DNA of 64,000 nt from Arthrobacter caoxuetaonis (GTDB lineage: Bacteria; Actinomycetota; Actinomycetes; Actinomycetales; Micrococcaceae): assembly GCF_023921125.1 (NCBI RefSeq), contig NZ_CP099466.1, positions 1,922,001-1,986,000 of the forward strand. Direction: 5' to 3'. Of this stretch, positions 8,554 to 18,958 are shown one piece after another (positions within the stretch are counted from its first letter, which is position 1; every line of letters starts with the position of its first letter). The translations under genes and the position numbers were made by a program. The notes beneath the pieces were generated by a model. That model was not told the origin of the DNA and did no database searches. It saw nothing but the letters and a program-made list of their open reading frames with translations.

Positions 8554-9600
8554 TTACTGCGTGACCTCAACCCAGCGGTCAAGTGCCCGGCGCGCGTTGC
8601 CGGTGTCCACCGACGCTTCAGCACGCCTCAAGCCAGCCGCCAGCCGCTCCATAAGTGTTCCCTCCGCCCCGGTATCCAGAGCCACCAGTGCAGCAGCGGC
8701 ATTGAGCAGCACGGCGTCCCTGACAGGCCCTTTCTCGCCCGCCAGGACGCTCCGGACCACGGCGGCGTTGGCCGCAGCGTCCCCGCCGCGCAGGTCGTCC
8801 AGAGTGGCCCTGGGGATCCCCAGATCCATCGGGTCCACTGCTGAGCGCTCCACGGTGCCGTTACGGACCTCCCACACCGTAGAGGCACCCGTGGTGGTCA
8901 GTTCATCGAGCCCGTCGCCGCCGCGGAAGACCAGTGCCCGGACTCCCCTGGCCGCCAGCACTCCGGCGATGAGGGGTGCCAGCCGTTCATCGGCAACGCC
9001 GATCGCCGAGGCGGACGGGCGGGCGGGATTCGTCAGCGGGCCCATGAAGTTGAACGCTGTGGCAACGCCCATGTCGCGGCGGGCGACGGCGGCAAACCGC
9101 ATCGAGGGGTGAAAGACCTGTGCGAAGCAAAAGGTGATGCCGGCGCGCACTGCGGCGTCCGCGACCCTCTCAACGGGCAGGTCAAGCCGGACGCCCAGGG
9201 CTTCAATCACGTCGGCCGAGCCCGAGGAGGAGGAAGCGGCCCGGTTGCCGTGCTTGACCACCCTCGCTCCGGCACCGGCGCAGACCAGCGCAGCCATCGA
9301 GGAAATATTAACGGTGTTATGCCTGTCACCGCCTGTGCCCACGATGTCCAGTGTTTCTCCCGGGATGTCGATGGGCCGGGCGTTTTCGAGCATGGCCTCA
9401 ACCAGGCCTGCCAGCTCCTGGACGCTCTCGCCCTTCGCCCGCAGGGCCACCAGGAACCCGGCAATCTGGGCATCCGAGGCGTCTCCGGCCATGATCGTGT
9501 TCATGGCCCACCGGGTCTGTTGGGTGCTCAGGTCCTCCCCCGCGATGAGTGCGGTAATCAGCGACGGCCAGGTGTGCTCGGAACTCGGAAACGTACTCAC
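8554..9600 (-). CDS. trpD: anthranilate phosphoribosyltransferase
   Basis: A 348-residue TrpD, joining anthranilate to PRPP to give phosphoribosyl-anthranilate in tryptophan synthesis. Visible family motifs are [13 protein letters not shown] for the PRPP pyrophosphate loop, [25 protein letters not shown] substrate loop, and the [13 protein letters not shown] block. The GTG start at 9600 ([11 protein letters not shown]) is preferred; the frame remains open upstream but that part is antisense to ctaE. The gene stands apart from other trp genes and is divergent from ctaE, as in many Micrococcaceae. Confidence 0.95.
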   Translation of the reverse strand: MSTFPSSEHTWPSLITALIAGEDLSTQQTRWAMNTIMAGDASDAQIAGFLVALRAKGESVQELAGLVEAMLENARPIDIPGETLDIVGTGGDRHNTVNISSMAALVCAGAGARVVKHGNRAASSSSGSADVIEALGVRLDLPVERVADAAVRAGITFCFAQVFHPSMRFAAVARRDMGVATAFNFMGPLTNPARPSASAIGVADERLAPLIAGVLAARGVRALVFRGGDGLDELTTTGASTVWEVRNGTVERSAVDPMDLGIPRATLDDLRGGDAAANAAVVRSVLAGEKGPVRDAVLLNAAAALVALDTGAEGTLMERLAAGLRRAEASVDTGNARRALDRWVEVTQ

Positions 9601-9759
9601 ACGCCCTAGGTTATCTACGAATCGTAGAAAATGCTGATTTGTTTCCGGAGAGCAACTTCCGCGCCGTTGCTGGGAAGTGAGCGGTTTGGGAACGATCCGG
9701 ACGCGCCGTTCGTACAGTTCTGTTGGTGAAAGGGAGAGTTTTACCGCCATAATGTCTAT

Positions 9760-10398
9760 GTGACAACAGCGACCCATGCCCCCAGTACCCCGGCTCACCC
9801 CACGCTGAACCGCCCCAATATGGTCTCCGTAGGGACCGTGGTGTGGCTCTCCAGCGAACTCATGTTTTTTGCTGCGCTCTTCGCGATGTACTTCACTCTC
9901 CGCTCCACCTCGGGCGAGATGTGGGAGATCGAGACGGCCAAGCTGAACGTGCCTTTCGCGTTTGTGAACACGGTGATCCTTGTTTCCAGCTCCTTTAGCT
10001 GCCAGTTCGGTGTCTTTGCCGCCGAGCGGCTCCAGCCCCGCCGTACCGGCGGCTTCTTCCAGATTGCACGATGGGGAATGGTCGAGTGGTTCTTCCTGAC
10101 CTTCATCCTCGGCGCCATCTTTGTTGCCGTTCAGGCCTACGAATACGCAGAACTCGTGTCCCACGGGATCTCGCTGTCTTCCAACGCGTACGGCTCCTCG
10201 TTCTACATCACCACCGGCTTCCACGGCCTGCACGTTGCCGGCGGCCTGATTGCATTCCTGTTCATCATCGGACGCGCCTACGCCGCGAAGCGGTTCGGCC
10301 ACTTCGAGGCGACCTCCGCGATCGTGACGTCGTACTACTGGCACTTCGTTGACGTGGTCTGGATTGCCCTCTTCGTCATCATCTACTTCCTGAAGTAG
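9760..10398 (+). CDS. ctaE: cytochrome c oxidase subunit III (aa3-type)
   Basis: A 212-residue subunit with five membrane helices, the shorter actinobacterial form. Family blocks include [20 protein letters not shown] near the start, the central [16 protein letters not shown] segment, and [16 protein letters not shown] followed by [15 protein letters not shown]. It stabilises the aa3 oxidase core. It begins with GTG and heads the ctaE-qcrC-qcrA-qcrB operon, in keeping with the actinobacterial bc1-aa3 supercomplex. Confidence 0.97.
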   Translation: MTTATHAPSTPAHPTLNRPNMVSVGTVVWLSSELMFFAALFAMYFTLRSTSGEMWEIETAKLNVPFAFVNTVILVSSSFSCQFGVFAAERLQPRRTGGFFQIARWGMVEWFFLTFILGAIFVAVQAYEYAELVSHGISLSSNAYGSSFYITTGFHGLHVAGGLIAFLFIIGRAYAAKRFGHFEATSAIVTSYYWHFVDVVWIALFVIIYFLK

Positions 10399-10476
10399 TC
10401 ACGCCCTCCACGGGCACCCCAGCAATATCCACGTGGCACGAGCAACCAAAAGACCACATAAGTTAGGAACCACTAA

Positions 10477-11262
10477 GTGAAGGCACTATCGCAAAGGCGA
10501 CGTCATCCCCTGGCAGCAGTAGTACTGCTGCTTCTGGGCCTCATCGTTACCGGCGGCATCTACGCAGCTGCTTCCGGAGCGAATGAAGCCCAGGCCGCCA
10601 CCACCTACACTGCCGATGATGTGCAGCAGGGCGAGAAGCTCTTCATTGCCAACTGCGCCACCTGCCACGGCATGGAAGCCAGCGGCACCGAGAACGGTCC
10701 CTCCCTCGTAGGCGTTGGCGCAGCCTCCGTCGACTTCCAGGTAGGAACCGGCCGCATGCCCATGGCGATGCAGGGCCCGCAGGCCCAGCAGAAGCCGGCA
10801 CAGTTCAACGAAGAACAGACCGCCCAGATGGCCGCCTACGTGGCGTCCCTGGGAGCCGGCCCCGCACTGCCGGAGGAAGAGTACCTCGAGACCACCGGCG
10901 ACGCCGCTGCCGGCGGCGAGCTGTTCCGCGTCAACTGCGCCATGTGCCACAACGCGGCCGGTGCCGGCGGCGCACTGACCCGCGGAAAGTTCGCTCCTGC
11001 CCTTGAAGGCGTTTCCGAGAAGCACATCTACGAAGCCATGGTCACAGGCCCGCAGAACATGCCCGTCTTCTCCGACGCCAACCTCTCCCCCGAGGAGAAG
11101 CAGGACGTCATCACCTTCCTGAAGAACATCGAAGCCAATGGTTCCCCCGGTGGAGCCGAGCTCGGTTCACTGGGCCCGGTTTCCGAAGGTCTGTTCATCT
11201 GGACCGCAGGCCTTGGCCTCATCATCGCTTTCACCATCTGGTTGACCTCCCGGTCTTCCTAG
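10477..11262 (+). CDS. qcrC: cytochrome bc1 complex dihaem cytochrome c subunit
   Basis: A 261-residue membrane-anchored dihaem cytochrome c. It has an N-terminal helix (about 11-31), haem motifs CATCH (60-64) and CAMCH (154-158), Met ligands in the following loops, and a C-terminal anchor helix (about 240-258). It passes electrons from the Rieske centre directly to CuA of the oxidase, replacing a soluble cytochrome c. The GTG start lies 78 bases after ctaE. Confidence 0.96.
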   Translation: MKALSQRRRHPLAAVVLLLLGLIVTGGIYAAASGANEAQAATTYTADDVQQGEKLFIANCATCHGMEASGTENGPSLVGVGAASVDFQVGTGRMPMAMQGPQAQQKPAQFNEEQTAQMAAYVASLGAGPALPEEEYLETTGDAAAGGELFRVNCAMCHNAAGAGGALTRGKFAPALEGVSEKHIYEAMVTGPQNMPVFSDANLSPEEKQDVITFLKNIEANGSPGGAELGSLGPVSEGLFIWTAGLGLIIAFTIWLTSRSS

Positions 11263-11351
11263 TCAGTCATCACCGCGCTCACCCCCCGGGGTGACATCAC
11301 AGTTACACATAGGTCTACTAATGCAGTTTCAAGAGAAGGATGAGGGGGATC

Positions 11352-12377
11352 ATGGGCGACCATAGTCACGGCAGTCCGAACACCTCGGGCACCGTCGCTA
11401 CGGCTGGCCAGGGCGAAGAAGGGGAATTCCAGAATCCTGGACTTCCCCCGCACCGTCCTCGCCTGGCCGATACGGATCCCCGGGCTGAGAAGCGCTCCGA
11501 GAAGCAGGTGGCGATCCTGTTCGCCATCTCCGTACTCGGTACGCTCCTCTTTTTCTACGGGTATTTCTTTATTCGCCTGGACGAGAGCATCGGCACCCTT
11601 CGGGTGCAGAACCTCTTCCTGGGCCTGGGCACCGCATTCGCGATGCTCGGAATCGGTGTCGGAATCGTTCACTGGGCCAAGACGCTCATGCCCGATCATG
11701 AGGTCATCGAAGAGCGCCACGAGATCCGTCCCGAAGAGGATCGCGTCATCGCCGAAAAGATGATCGGCGACATCATCGAGGAAACCGGCATCAAGCGCCG
11801 TCCGCTGATCCGCAACACCCTCCTGGGTGCTGTGGCACTGGCTCCGCTGCCGGCTATCGTCATGTTCCGCGACCTGGGTCCGCTTCCCGGCAACGTCCTG
11901 CGCCACACCATGTGGGACAACGGCGTCCGCCTGACCCGCGATCCGAGCGGCACTCCGATCAAGGCCTCCGACGTCACCCTCGGTTCCGCATTCCACGTGA
12001 TTCCGGAAGGCCTGAACGACGCCGAGCACAAGCTGGAGGAGAAGGCCAAGGCCGTCGTCCTGCTGATGCGCCTGGATCCTTCGGAGCTGAACCCCTCCCC
12101 CGGGCGTGAAGACTGGTCCGTAGACGGCATTGTCGCCTACTCCAAGATCTGCACCCACGTTGGCTGCCCCGTGGCACTCTACGAACAGCACACGCACCAC
12201 CTGCTGTGCCCGTGCCACCAGTCCACGTTCGACCTGACGCAGGAATGCGCAGTCATCTTCGGGCCGGCCGTTCGTCCTCTGCCTCAGCTGCCGATCGCCG
12301 TCGACGACGAGGGCTACCTCATCGCCACCAGCGACTTCACTGAACCCGTTGGACCGAGCTACTGGGAGCGTGGCTAA
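11352..12377 (+). CDS. qcrA: cytochrome bc1 complex Rieske iron-sulfur subunit
   Basis: 341 residues from the ATG at 11352, chosen because GAGGGGG lies just upstream; an ATG 12 bases earlier is possible. Three N-terminal membrane helices are seen, as usual for actinobacterial QcrA. The C-terminal Rieske domain carries CTHVGC (ligands C267, H269) and CPCH (C286, H289) binding the [2Fe-2S] cluster, and a Cys pair for the disulfide. It accepts electrons from menaquinol at the cytochrome b subunit. Confidence 0.95.
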   Translation: MGDHSHGSPNTSGTVATAGQGEEGEFQNPGLPPHRPRLADTDPRAEKRSEKQVAILFAISVLGTLLFFYGYFFIRLDESIGTLRVQNLFLGLGTAFAMLGIGVGIVHWAKTLMPDHEVIEERHEIRPEEDRVIAEKMIGDIIEETGIKRRPLIRNTLLGAVALAPLPAIVMFRDLGPLPGNVLRHTMWDNGVRLTRDPSGTPIKASDVTLGSAFHVIPEGLNDAEHKLEEKAKAVVLLMRLDPSELNPSPGREDWSVDGIVAYSKICTHVGCPVALYEQHTHHLLCPCHQSTFDLTQECAVIFGPAVRPLPQLPIAVDDEGYLIATSDFTEPVGPSYWERG

Positions 12378-12379
12378 CC

Positions 12380-14074
12380 ATGAGTGCTACCTCTGCAACC
12401 GGAACCTACGAGCCGAAGACCAAGCTCGGGCGCATCACCAACTTCGTCGACACCCGCGTCAGCGGATCGATGATGGTCAAGGAGTTCGGCCGCAAGGTCT
12501 TCCCTGACCACTGGTCCTTCATGTTCGGTGAAGTGGCGCTCTACAGCTTCGTCATCCTGCTGCTGTCCGGAACGTTCCTGACGTTCTTCTTCGATCCGTC
12601 CATGGCGGAGACGCACTATGAGGGCAGCTACGTGCCGCTCAAGGGCGTCGAAATGTCCGTAGCCTACGCGTCGTCGCTGGATATTTCCTTCGACATCCGC
12701 GGCGGTCTGTTTATGCGCCAGGTGCACCACTGGTCGGCACTGCTGTTCGTGGCCTCGGTCTCCGTTCACATGCTGCGCGTCTTCTTCACGGGCGCGTTCC
12801 GCAAGCCCCGTGAACTGAACTGGGTTGTCGGCGGCGTTCTGCTGATCCTGGCCCTTGCTGCCGGCTTCACCGGTTACTCCCTCCCCGACGATCTGCTCTC
12901 CGGCAACGGCCTGCGGATCATCGACGGCGTCATCAAGGCCGTTCCGGTTGTTGGTACCTACATCAGCTTCTTCCTGTTCGGCGGAGAGTTCCCCGGAACT
13001 GCCGTGATCGGCCGGCTGTACGTACTGCACATCCTGCTGGTCCCTGCCCTGATCCTGCTGATGATCGCCATCCACCTGTTCATGGTTGTCATCCACAAGC
13101 ACACCCAGTGGCGCGGCCCGGGACGCACCAACACCAACGTTGTCGGCTTCCCGGTCGGCCCGGTCTACGCTGCCAAGGCCGGTGGATTCTTCTTCATCGT
13201 CTTCGGCATCGTCGCTTTCATCTCAGCGGTGTTCACGATCAACCCGATCTGGAACTACGGCCCGTATGACCCCTCCCCCGTGTCCGCAGGCACCCAGCCT
13301 GACTGGTACATCGGCTGGGTCGACGGCGCGCTGCGCCTGATGCCGGGCTGGCTGTTCGGTATGCCGTTCGAATGGAACATCCCGTTCCCCTGGGGCGTCA
13401 ACACGCTGTCCCTGAACGTGCTGCTGCCGGCCCTGGTTCCCGCTGGAATCGTCTTCGGCCTCCTCTTCGCGTGGCCGTGGATCGAAGCCTGGGTTACCAA
13501 GGACAAGCGCATCCACAACCTGCTGGACCGTCCGCGCAACGCTCCGACCCGCACCGCCATCGGTGTTGCCGGCGTCATCTTCTACTGCGTTATGTGGGCA
13601 GCCGCCAGCTCCGACCTCATCGCCACGCACTTCATGGTGTCGCTGAACGACGTAACCTACTGGCTGCGCTTCCTGTTCTTCTTCGGTCCGGTCATCGGCT
13701 TCATCGTGGCCCGCCGCATCGCCCTGGCGCTGCAGCGCAAGGACCGCGAGATTGTTCTCCACGGTGTGGAAAGCGGCCGAATTGTCCGCCTCCCGCACGG
13801 CGAGTACATCGAAGTCCACGAACCGCTGGACGAGTACAAGCGCTACAAGCTCGTTGCGTTCGATTCCCCCGAGGTTACGCCGGCCCAGCCGGATGCCAAG
13901 GGCAAGATCAGCCGCAGCGAAAAGCGCCGCGGCGCACTGTCACGGTTCTTCTTCGAAGACCGCGTTGCTCCGGTAACGCCGGCCGAACTCGAGGCAGCTC
14001 ACCACCATGAGTCGCCTACCGAGGTTGAGGCACGTGAAGAGGACAGGGCTCCAGAGTCCATCGAGAAGCACTAG
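12380..14074 (+). CDS. qcrB: cytochrome bc1 complex cytochrome b subunit
   Basis: A 564-residue menaquinol-oxidising cytochrome b with eight or more membrane helices, longer at the C-terminus than mitochondrial forms, as in Actinobacteria. The haem-binding helices include RQVHHWSALLFVASVSVHMLRVFFTGAF, and the PDWYIGW motif follows in the second half (the PEWY counterpart of the Qo site reads PDWY). The charged C-terminal tail ends in His/Glu-rich sequence. It follows qcrA by 2 bases and the operon ends at the hairpin after it. Confidence 0.97.
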   Translation: MSATSATGTYEPKTKLGRITNFVDTRVSGSMMVKEFGRKVFPDHWSFMFGEVALYSFVILLLSGTFLTFFFDPSMAETHYEGSYVPLKGVEMSVAYASSLDISFDIRGGLFMRQVHHWSALLFVASVSVHMLRVFFTGAFRKPRELNWVVGGVLLILALAAGFTGYSLPDDLLSGNGLRIIDGVIKAVPVVGTYISFFLFGGEFPGTAVIGRLYVLHILLVPALILLMIAIHLFMVVIHKHTQWRGPGRTNTNVVGFPVGPVYAAKAGGFFFIVFGIVAFISAVFTINPIWNYGPYDPSPVSAGTQPDWYIGWVDGALRLMPGWLFGMPFEWNIPFPWGVNTLSLNVLLPALVPAGIVFGLLFAWPWIEAWVTKDKRIHNLLDRPRNAPTRTAIGVAGVIFYCVMWAAASSDLIATHFMVSLNDVTYWLRFLFFFGPVIGFIVARRIALALQRKDREIVLHGVESGRIVRLPHGEYIEVHEPLDEYKRYKLVAFDSPEVTPAQPDAKGKISRSEKRRGALSRFFFEDRVAPVTPAELEAAHHHESPTEVEAREEDRAPESIEKH

Positions 14075-14087
14075 CTCCTAGATACAA

Positions 14088-14125
14088 GAAACCCCCGGCC
14101 AGCATTTGCTGGCCGGGGGTTTTCT
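14088..14125 (+). terminator. rho-independent terminator after qcrB
   Basis: A stem of about 15 bp (ACCCCCGGCCAGC 14091-14103 with its complement 14108-14120, extended by AA/TT) followed by TTTTCT. A run of A on the left arm could also serve the opposite strand. Confidence 0.9.
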
Positions 14126-14181
14126 GTATCCCCCGCCGGTGAGCCGGGCAGCACCATCCGCCGCAGGCCTTCTCCGGGGTC

Positions 14182-14739
14182 CTAGAGTTCGAAGGGGACC
14201 TTGGAGGGCAGCGGATACTTCCTGACGGGATGCTCCAAGTCAGCGAACGGTGCTGTGCCAATGCTCAGCTTGGTGAAGTCCAGGCGGCTTTCCCTGATGA
14301 CCACCTGGATTCCCCGGACCGCGAGCTTCACATCGGGGACCAGGCAGAGGATGTTCAGCTTGTAGGGGCTAAAACCGGTCTCCTCCACAGAACCGAGTCC
14401 ACGCCAGGCGAAATAGGTTCCGATTGCGGTGGACGCCTTGTGCTCCAGGTAGCGGTCACGTTCGGTTCCGTCCTTCGACTTCAGGGCGTACTGCGCGATG
14501 ACCCAGTGCTGTTCCTCCTCGGGGATCTCTGCGAAGCCCTCCCCCTCGGCAGCAGCCGCGAATTCCTCGAGCAGCTGCTCGGCTTTGCCGGCATCCACGT
14601 TCTCACGGACGGAAACCCTGCCCTCATTCCCGACCCGGCCCTTCGTCACCATGAGCGTACGATCTTCGGGCTCATAGACCGCTTCCTTGAAGAGCATCCC
14701 GCGGGGCGGGTCCTGCTTGTACATCCTCAGGATCTCCAT
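14182..14739 (-). CDS. hypothetical protein with WGR-like N-terminal sequence
   Basis: A 185-residue protein I cannot place in a family. Its N-terminus (YEPEDRTLMVTKGRVGNEGRVS, from about residue 22) resembles WGR-domain strands with the Trp replaced by Lys, but this is weak. The rest is mixed alpha/beta with a conserved-looking C-terminal block. It follows the GntR gene by 23 bases on the same strand and is probably cotranscribed with it. Confidence 0.65.
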   Translation of the reverse strand: MEILRMYKQDPPRGMLFKEAVYEPEDRTLMVTKGRVGNEGRVSVRENVDAGKAEQLLEEFAAAAEGEGFAEIPEEEQHWVIAQYALKSKDGTERDRYLEHKASTAIGTYFAWRGLGSVEETGFSPYKLNILCLVPDVKLAVRGIQVVIRESRLDFTKLSIGTAPFADLEHPVRKYPLPSKVPFEL

Positions 14740-14762
14740 TCGGCGATCCCTCCATTCTTGGT

Positions 14763-15560
14763 TCAGGTCGCCTGGTGGCGTCCGGGGTGATAGGTACGTG
14801 GAGTTCTGATGCCCGGCCGCTGAAGCGGTACCCAGAGCTTGTAGCGGTCAGCGCGGTAGTAGGACACCGAGTAGTCGACCATGGACCGCGAAACATAGGC
14901 ATGGCGCTGGATCTTCAACAGCGGTGCACCCAGCTCAACGTTGAGCAGGCGTGCGATTGAGGCTGATGCAGCAGTGGCTTCTATGGTGTCCTCGCCCCAT
15001 TCAATGACCATGCCGTACCGCTCGCTGAGCACTCGGTAGAGGGACGTGGGAGGATCCTCCTCGAGCATCCCGGGGACGTGCCAGGCCGGAATGAAGTTTT
15101 CATCGACGCTCATCGGTTCGCCGTCTGCCAGCAGCTGCCGGCGGAAGCGCACCACCGGCTGTCCGGGTTCGATCTGCAGCTCCCTGGCCACCAGGTGGGA
15201 CGCGCCAACCTGTTCAAAGGTCAGGACACGCGCATCGGGGACCATGCCGCGGCGGTGCATTTCTTCGCTGTAGGAGGTGAGCTTGATCTGCAGGTCCATC
15301 TTCGGCCGGGCTACAAACGTGCCAACCCCGACGATGCGTTCAAGGACTTCGTCGGCCACGAGTGTGTCGATGGCCTGGCGGACCGTCATGCGGGCCACAC
15401 CAAAGTGTTCCGCCAACTCGCGCTCCGAGGGCACTGCTGCCCCGGCAGGGGCGTGCTGCTCCACGAAGCGGCGGAGGATCCCCTCCAGCTGCCGGTGTTT
15501 GGAGACCCCCGACGCCGGATCGATGCTCTCCGGGAAATCGCGCAGGGCACGCTTGATCAC
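14763..15560 (-). CDS. GntR family regulator, HutC/UTRA type
   Basis: A 265-residue regulator with an N-terminal winged helix (about 22-90, PSERELAEHFGVARMTVRQAIDTLV) and a C-terminal UTRA ligand domain (about 105-250, VRFRRQLLADGEPMSVDENFIP and YRADRYKLWVP). UTRA regulators sense small ligands such as amino sugars or histidine derivatives; the ligand here is unknown. A 15-bp palindrome 64 bases upstream may be its operator. It sits between the two halves of the respiratory gene cluster, without evidence of a link. Confidence 0.92.
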   Translation of the reverse strand: MIKRALRDFPESIDPASGVSKHRQLEGILRRFVEQHAPAGAAVPSERELAEHFGVARMTVRQAIDTLVADEVLERIVGVGTFVARPKMDLQIKLTSYSEEMHRRGMVPDARVLTFEQVGASHLVARELQIEPGQPVVRFRRQLLADGEPMSVDENFIPAWHVPGMLEEDPPTSLYRVLSERYGMVIEWGEDTIEATAASASIARLLNVELGAPLLKIQRHAYVSRSMVDYSVSYYRADRYKLWVPLQRPGIRTPRTYHPGRHQAT

Positions 15561-15623
15561 GGCAGGCCGGGGCAGGCAGGCGTAACGGGCATACGGACGG
15601 GACCCTTCAGAAGGAGTGCGGCA

Positions 15624-15638
15624 GTATCTCTAGGATAC
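15624..15638. promoter_or_regulatory. candidate GntR operator overlapping a -10-like sequence
   Basis: The palindrome GTATC-N5-GATAC has a TCTAG centre. On the minus strand it contains TATCCT, a possible -10 for the gntR gene 64 bases downstream. Spacing and location fit autoregulation; no binding data are available. Confidence 0.45.
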
Positions 15639-15724
15639 CGGCCCCGCTACCCCTCCAGGGGCCAGTTGCGCCTGCTGCCGGCAGCAACTGCCTCCCAGCC
15701 GCAAGAGGCGGGGAACGCACAAAA

Positions 15725-15760
15725 AAGGAAGGACCCGCAGTTTCCTGCGGGTCCTTCCTT
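15725..15760. terminator. bidirectional terminator after ctaF
   Basis: A 16-bp stem (AAGGAAGGACCCGCAG 15725-15740, loop TTTC, complement 15745-15760) is flanked by a run of A at 15721-15726, which gives a U-tract for the minus-strand ctaC-ctaD-ctaF operon. Confidence 0.9.
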
Positions 15761-15784
15761 TGTGCAAGCCGTCAGGCGGTTAGC

Positions 15785-16186
15785 CTAGTGCGCGTGGTTG
15801 CCGCGGCTGTATTCGAAAACCCAGCCGATGAGGGCGACGACGGCGAGGCCGGCGCTGATGTACAGCACCCACCAGCCCACTGCCAGGCCGAGGAAACCTC
15901 CGGCGCAGGCAGTTGCCAGCACCAGGGGCCACCAGCTCCACGGGCTGAAGAAGCCCTGTTCGCCGGATCCTTCATGGATTTCCGCGTCGAGGCGGTCCTC
16001 CGGGCGCATGCCGATCCGGCGTGCGGTGAAGGCCAGGTAATAGCCGACCATGAGGGACATGCCGGCCGTCAGGAAGAGAGCCAGGTAGCCTACCGGTTCC
16101 ATCCAGTCCACGAGGTAGCCGTAGACAACGCCAACCACTGCGAAGAACGGAGCCATCAGCAGGAAGAGATTGGACTCGATTTTCAC
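15785..16186 (-). CDS. ctaF: cytochrome c oxidase subunit IV, actinobacterial type
   Basis: A 133-residue, four-helix subunit specific to actinobacterial aa3 oxidases. It has the typical [27 protein letters not shown] linker between helix pairs. The GTG start overlaps the ctaD stop (GTGA). It ends at a strong terminator. Confidence 0.95.
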   Translation of the reverse strand: MKIESNLFLLMAPFFAVVGVVYGYLVDWMEPVGYLALFLTAGMSLMVGYYLAFTARRIGMRPEDRLDAEIHEGSGEQGFFSPWSWWPLVLATACAGGFLGLAVGWWVLYISAGLAVVALIGWVFEYSRGNHAH

Positions 16187-17910
16187 TTGGTGGCCTCCTT
16201 GCGGTCAGCGGAACCGTACACCTTGCCCGGTGCAGACTCGTTGGTCACGGTCTGCTGGAGTTCGGGGTGGTGCAGGTCCAGTGCCGGACGCTCGGACCGG
16301 ATGCGCGGCAGCGAGGTGAAGTTGTGGCGCGGCGGCGGGCAGGACGTAGCCCACTCGAGCGATGCTCCGAAGCCCCAGGGGTCATCAACTTCGACCTTCT
16401 TGCCGTGGCGCCAGGTGATGTACACGTTCCAGAAGAACGGAATCAGGGAGGCACCCAGGACGAAGGAGGCAATTGTGGAGAACTGGTTCATCACGGTGAA
16501 GTTGTCCTCCACCAGGTAGTCCGCGTAACGGCGCGGCATGCCGATGACGCCCAGCCAGTGCTGGATCATGAACGTGCCGTGGAAGCCCAGGAACAGCAGC
16601 CAGAAGTGGATCTTGCCGAGGCGCTCGTTGAGCATCTTGCCGGTCCACTTGGGCCACCAGAAGTAGAATCCAGCGAACATCGCGAAGACGACGGTTCCGA
16701 AGACAACGTAGTGGAAGTGCGCTACCACGAAGTAGGTGTCCGAGACGTGGAAGTCCAGCGGCGGGGCGGACAGGATGATGCCGGTCAGGCCACCGAAGAG
16801 GAAGGTGATCAGGAAGCCAATGCTCCAGAGCATCGGGGTTTCAAAGGTGATCGATCCGCGCCACATGGTGCCGATCCAGTTGAAGAACTTCACACCGGTT
16901 GGAACTGCGATGAGCATGGTCATGAAGGCGAAGAACGGCAGCATGACAGCGCCGGTCACGTACATGTGGTGGGCCCACACGGTGACGGACAGGGCAGCAA
17001 TGGCGATCGTTGCGTAGACCAGGCCCTTGTAGCCGAAGATCGGCTTGCGGCTGAAGACCGGGAAGATCTCCGAGACGATGCCGAAGAACGGCAGGGCGAT
17101 GATGTACACCTCGGGGTGGCCGAAGAACCAGAACAGGTGCTGCCAGAGGACAGCGCCGCCGTTTTCCGGATCGAAGATGTGGGCACCAAAACGGCGGTCT
17201 GCACCGAGGGCGAAGAGAGCTGCTGCCAGCGGCGGGAAGGCCATCAGGATCAGGATGCCGGTAACCAGCGTGTTCCAGGTGAAGATCGGCATACGCCACA
17301 TGGTCATGCCCGGGGCACGCATGCAGATGATCGTCGTAATGAAGTTCACGGCGCCGAGAATGGTGCCGAAGCCGGAGAGTGCAAGGCCGAAGACCCATAG
17401 GTCACCGCCGACACCTGGCGAGAACGTTGTATTCGACAACGGTGCATAGGCGAACCAGCCAAAGGACGCGGCGCCCTGGGGGGTGATGAAGCCGGAGACG
17501 GCGATGATGCTGCCGAACAGGAAGAACCAGAAGGCCAGTGCGTTCAGCCGCGGGAAGGCGACGTCGGGTGCACCGATCTGGAGGGGCATGATCACATTCG
17601 CGAAGCCCGAGAAGAGCGGCGTGGCGAACATCAGGAGCATGACAGTGCCGTGCATGGTGAACAGCTGGTTGTACTGTTCCTTGGTCTGCAGGATCTGCAT
17701 ACCGGGTTCAAACAGCTCGGCACGGATGACCAGGGCCATCACGCCGCCAAGGCAGAAGAAAATGAATGACGCAATCAGGTACATGTACCCGATGGTCTTG
17801 TGGTCAGTGGAGGTGATCCAATTGACGACGATGCGTCCCTTGGAGACTGGCACGACGCGCGGGGCGACCCGTGTGCCTGATTCCTCCGAAGTGTATTCCA
17901 GGGTAGTCAT
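16183..17910 (-). CDS. ctaD: cytochrome c oxidase subunit I (aa3-type)
   Basis: A 575-residue haem-copper oxidase core with 12 membrane helices. The CuB/haem a3 region is clear: [19 protein letters not shown] with the His-Tyr cross-link pattern, WAHHMYVTG for the two further CuB histidines, and the [12 protein letters not shown] segment for haem a and a3. It reduces O2 to water while pumping protons. The ATG is preceded by GGAGG-rich sequence. The gene lies between ctaC and ctaF with tight spacing. Confidence 0.98.
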   Translation of the reverse strand: MTTLEYTSEESGTRVAPRVVPVSKGRIVVNWITSTDHKTIGYMYLIASFIFFCLGGVMALVIRAELFEPGMQILQTKEQYNQLFTMHGTVMLLMFATPLFSGFANVIMPLQIGAPDVAFPRLNALAFWFFLFGSIIAVSGFITPQGAASFGWFAYAPLSNTTFSPGVGGDLWVFGLALSGFGTILGAVNFITTIICMRAPGMTMWRMPIFTWNTLVTGILILMAFPPLAAALFALGADRRFGAHIFDPENGGAVLWQHLFWFFGHPEVYIIALPFFGIVSEIFPVFSRKPIFGYKGLVYATIAIAALSVTVWAHHMYVTGAVMLPFFAFMTMLIAVPTGVKFFNWIGTMWRGSITFETPMLWSIGFLITFLFGGLTGIILSAPPLDFHVSDTYFVVAHFHYVVFGTVVFAMFAGFYFWWPKWTGKMLNERLGKIHFWLLFLGFHGTFMIQHWLGVIGMPRRYADYLVEDNFTVMNQFSTIASFVLGASLIPFFWNVYITWRHGKKVEVDDPWGFGASLEWATSCPPPRHNFTSLPRIRSERPALDLHHPELQQTVTNESAPGKVYGSADRKEATK

Positions 17911-17928
17911 AGCTTTCCTCCTACCTCC

Positions 17929-18774
17929 TTACTTCGTCGGATTCAGGTTGGTGTTGCGGTCGTATTCCGCGCCCAGCTGGCCATCGTTGAGCGTTGCAAC
18001 GTAGGCCTCGTACTCGGCCTCGGAGACGACCTTCACGTTGAAGAGCATTTCGGAGTGGTACTCGCCGCAGAGTTCGGCACACTTACCTTCGAAGGTGCCT
18101 TCCTGCTGCGGGGTGAGGGTGATGTAGTTGGTGCGGCCGGGGATCATGTCCCGCTTCTGCAGGAACGCAGGCACCCAGAATGAGTGGATGACGTCGCGGG
18201 CGTTCAACTGCAGTTCAACAGACTTGTTGACCGGAAGGTACAGGGTCGGGAACTCGTCCTGGGACTTTTCCTCGCCGTCCAGGTTCACCTGGACACCGCT
18301 GTAGTACTTGTCTTCCTTGACATAGTTGAAGTCCCACGCCCACTGCTTGCCCCGGACATCGACAATGACATCGGGATCGTCTACGCGGGCGTCAAGGGCG
18401 CGGATATCGCGGTCGGTGAAGAAGAAGAGCACCAGAACCATGAACAGCGGAATAGCCGTGTAGAAGATTTCCAGCGGCAGGTTGTAGCTGAGCTGGCGCG
18501 GGTAGCCGGTCTCATTCTTGCGCCGGCGGTAGGCGATGATGCACCAGAGGATCAGACCCCAGGTGAGGATGCCCACTGCCAGCGCTGCGATCCATGAATT
18601 GACCCAGAGGTCCATGATGCGGCCGGTGTGATTGGTCGTGTCGCGTTCCGTGGGCAACCAGCCCTTTTGGACATCTGACGAACAACCCGATAAAAACAAC
18701 GCGCCGGCCGACGTTACGGCTGAGATCTTTAAGATCCTGGCGCGTCGGCTGCTGGTTCGGTCCTGCGAACTCAC
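17929..18774 (-). CDS. ctaC: cytochrome c oxidase subunit II with CuA centre
   Basis: A 281-residue lipoprotein-like subunit. A lipobox (LFLSGC) follows the N-terminal signal, two membrane helices follow at about 57-110, and the periplasmic cupredoxin domain carries the CuA site CAELCGEYHSEM together with an upstream His in VIHSFWVP. It receives electrons from the bc1 cytochrome cc. Starts with GTG preceded by AGAGGAAGG. It heads the ctaC-ctaD-ctaF operon. Confidence 0.97.
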   Translation of the reverse strand: MSSQDRTSSRRARILKISAVTSAGALFLSGCSSDVQKGWLPTERDTTNHTGRIMDLWVNSWIAALAVGILTWGLILWCIIAYRRRKNETGYPRQLSYNLPLEIFYTAIPLFMVLVLFFFTDRDIRALDARVDDPDVIVDVRGKQWAWDFNYVKEDKYYSGVQVNLDGEEKSQDEFPTLYLPVNKSVELQLNARDVIHSFWVPAFLQKRDMIPGRTNYITLTPQQEGTFEGKCAELCGEYHSEMLFNVKVVSEAEYEAYVATLNDGQLGAEYDRNTNLNPTK

Positions 18775-18958
18775 AGACGGCCCTTCCTCTTGTTACGTGC
18801 AAGTGCGGCACAGCGGACAGAAAAATCCCCCAGCTGCGCACGATAGTTTTACTACTACGTGTAGAGCTTACCCTGCACGCGGTGCTGTCCAGTGACAGAC
18901 CGCACCGCGTGCCGGTCAAAAAGCGCTCTGTTACGGCCCGGAAGCCGTGCCTTCAAAC

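Noticed and set aside
9601..10344. Upstream extension of trpD to 596 residues
   Set aside because: The extension reads antisense through ctaE and lacks TrpD similarity; the GTG at 9600 gives the usual length.
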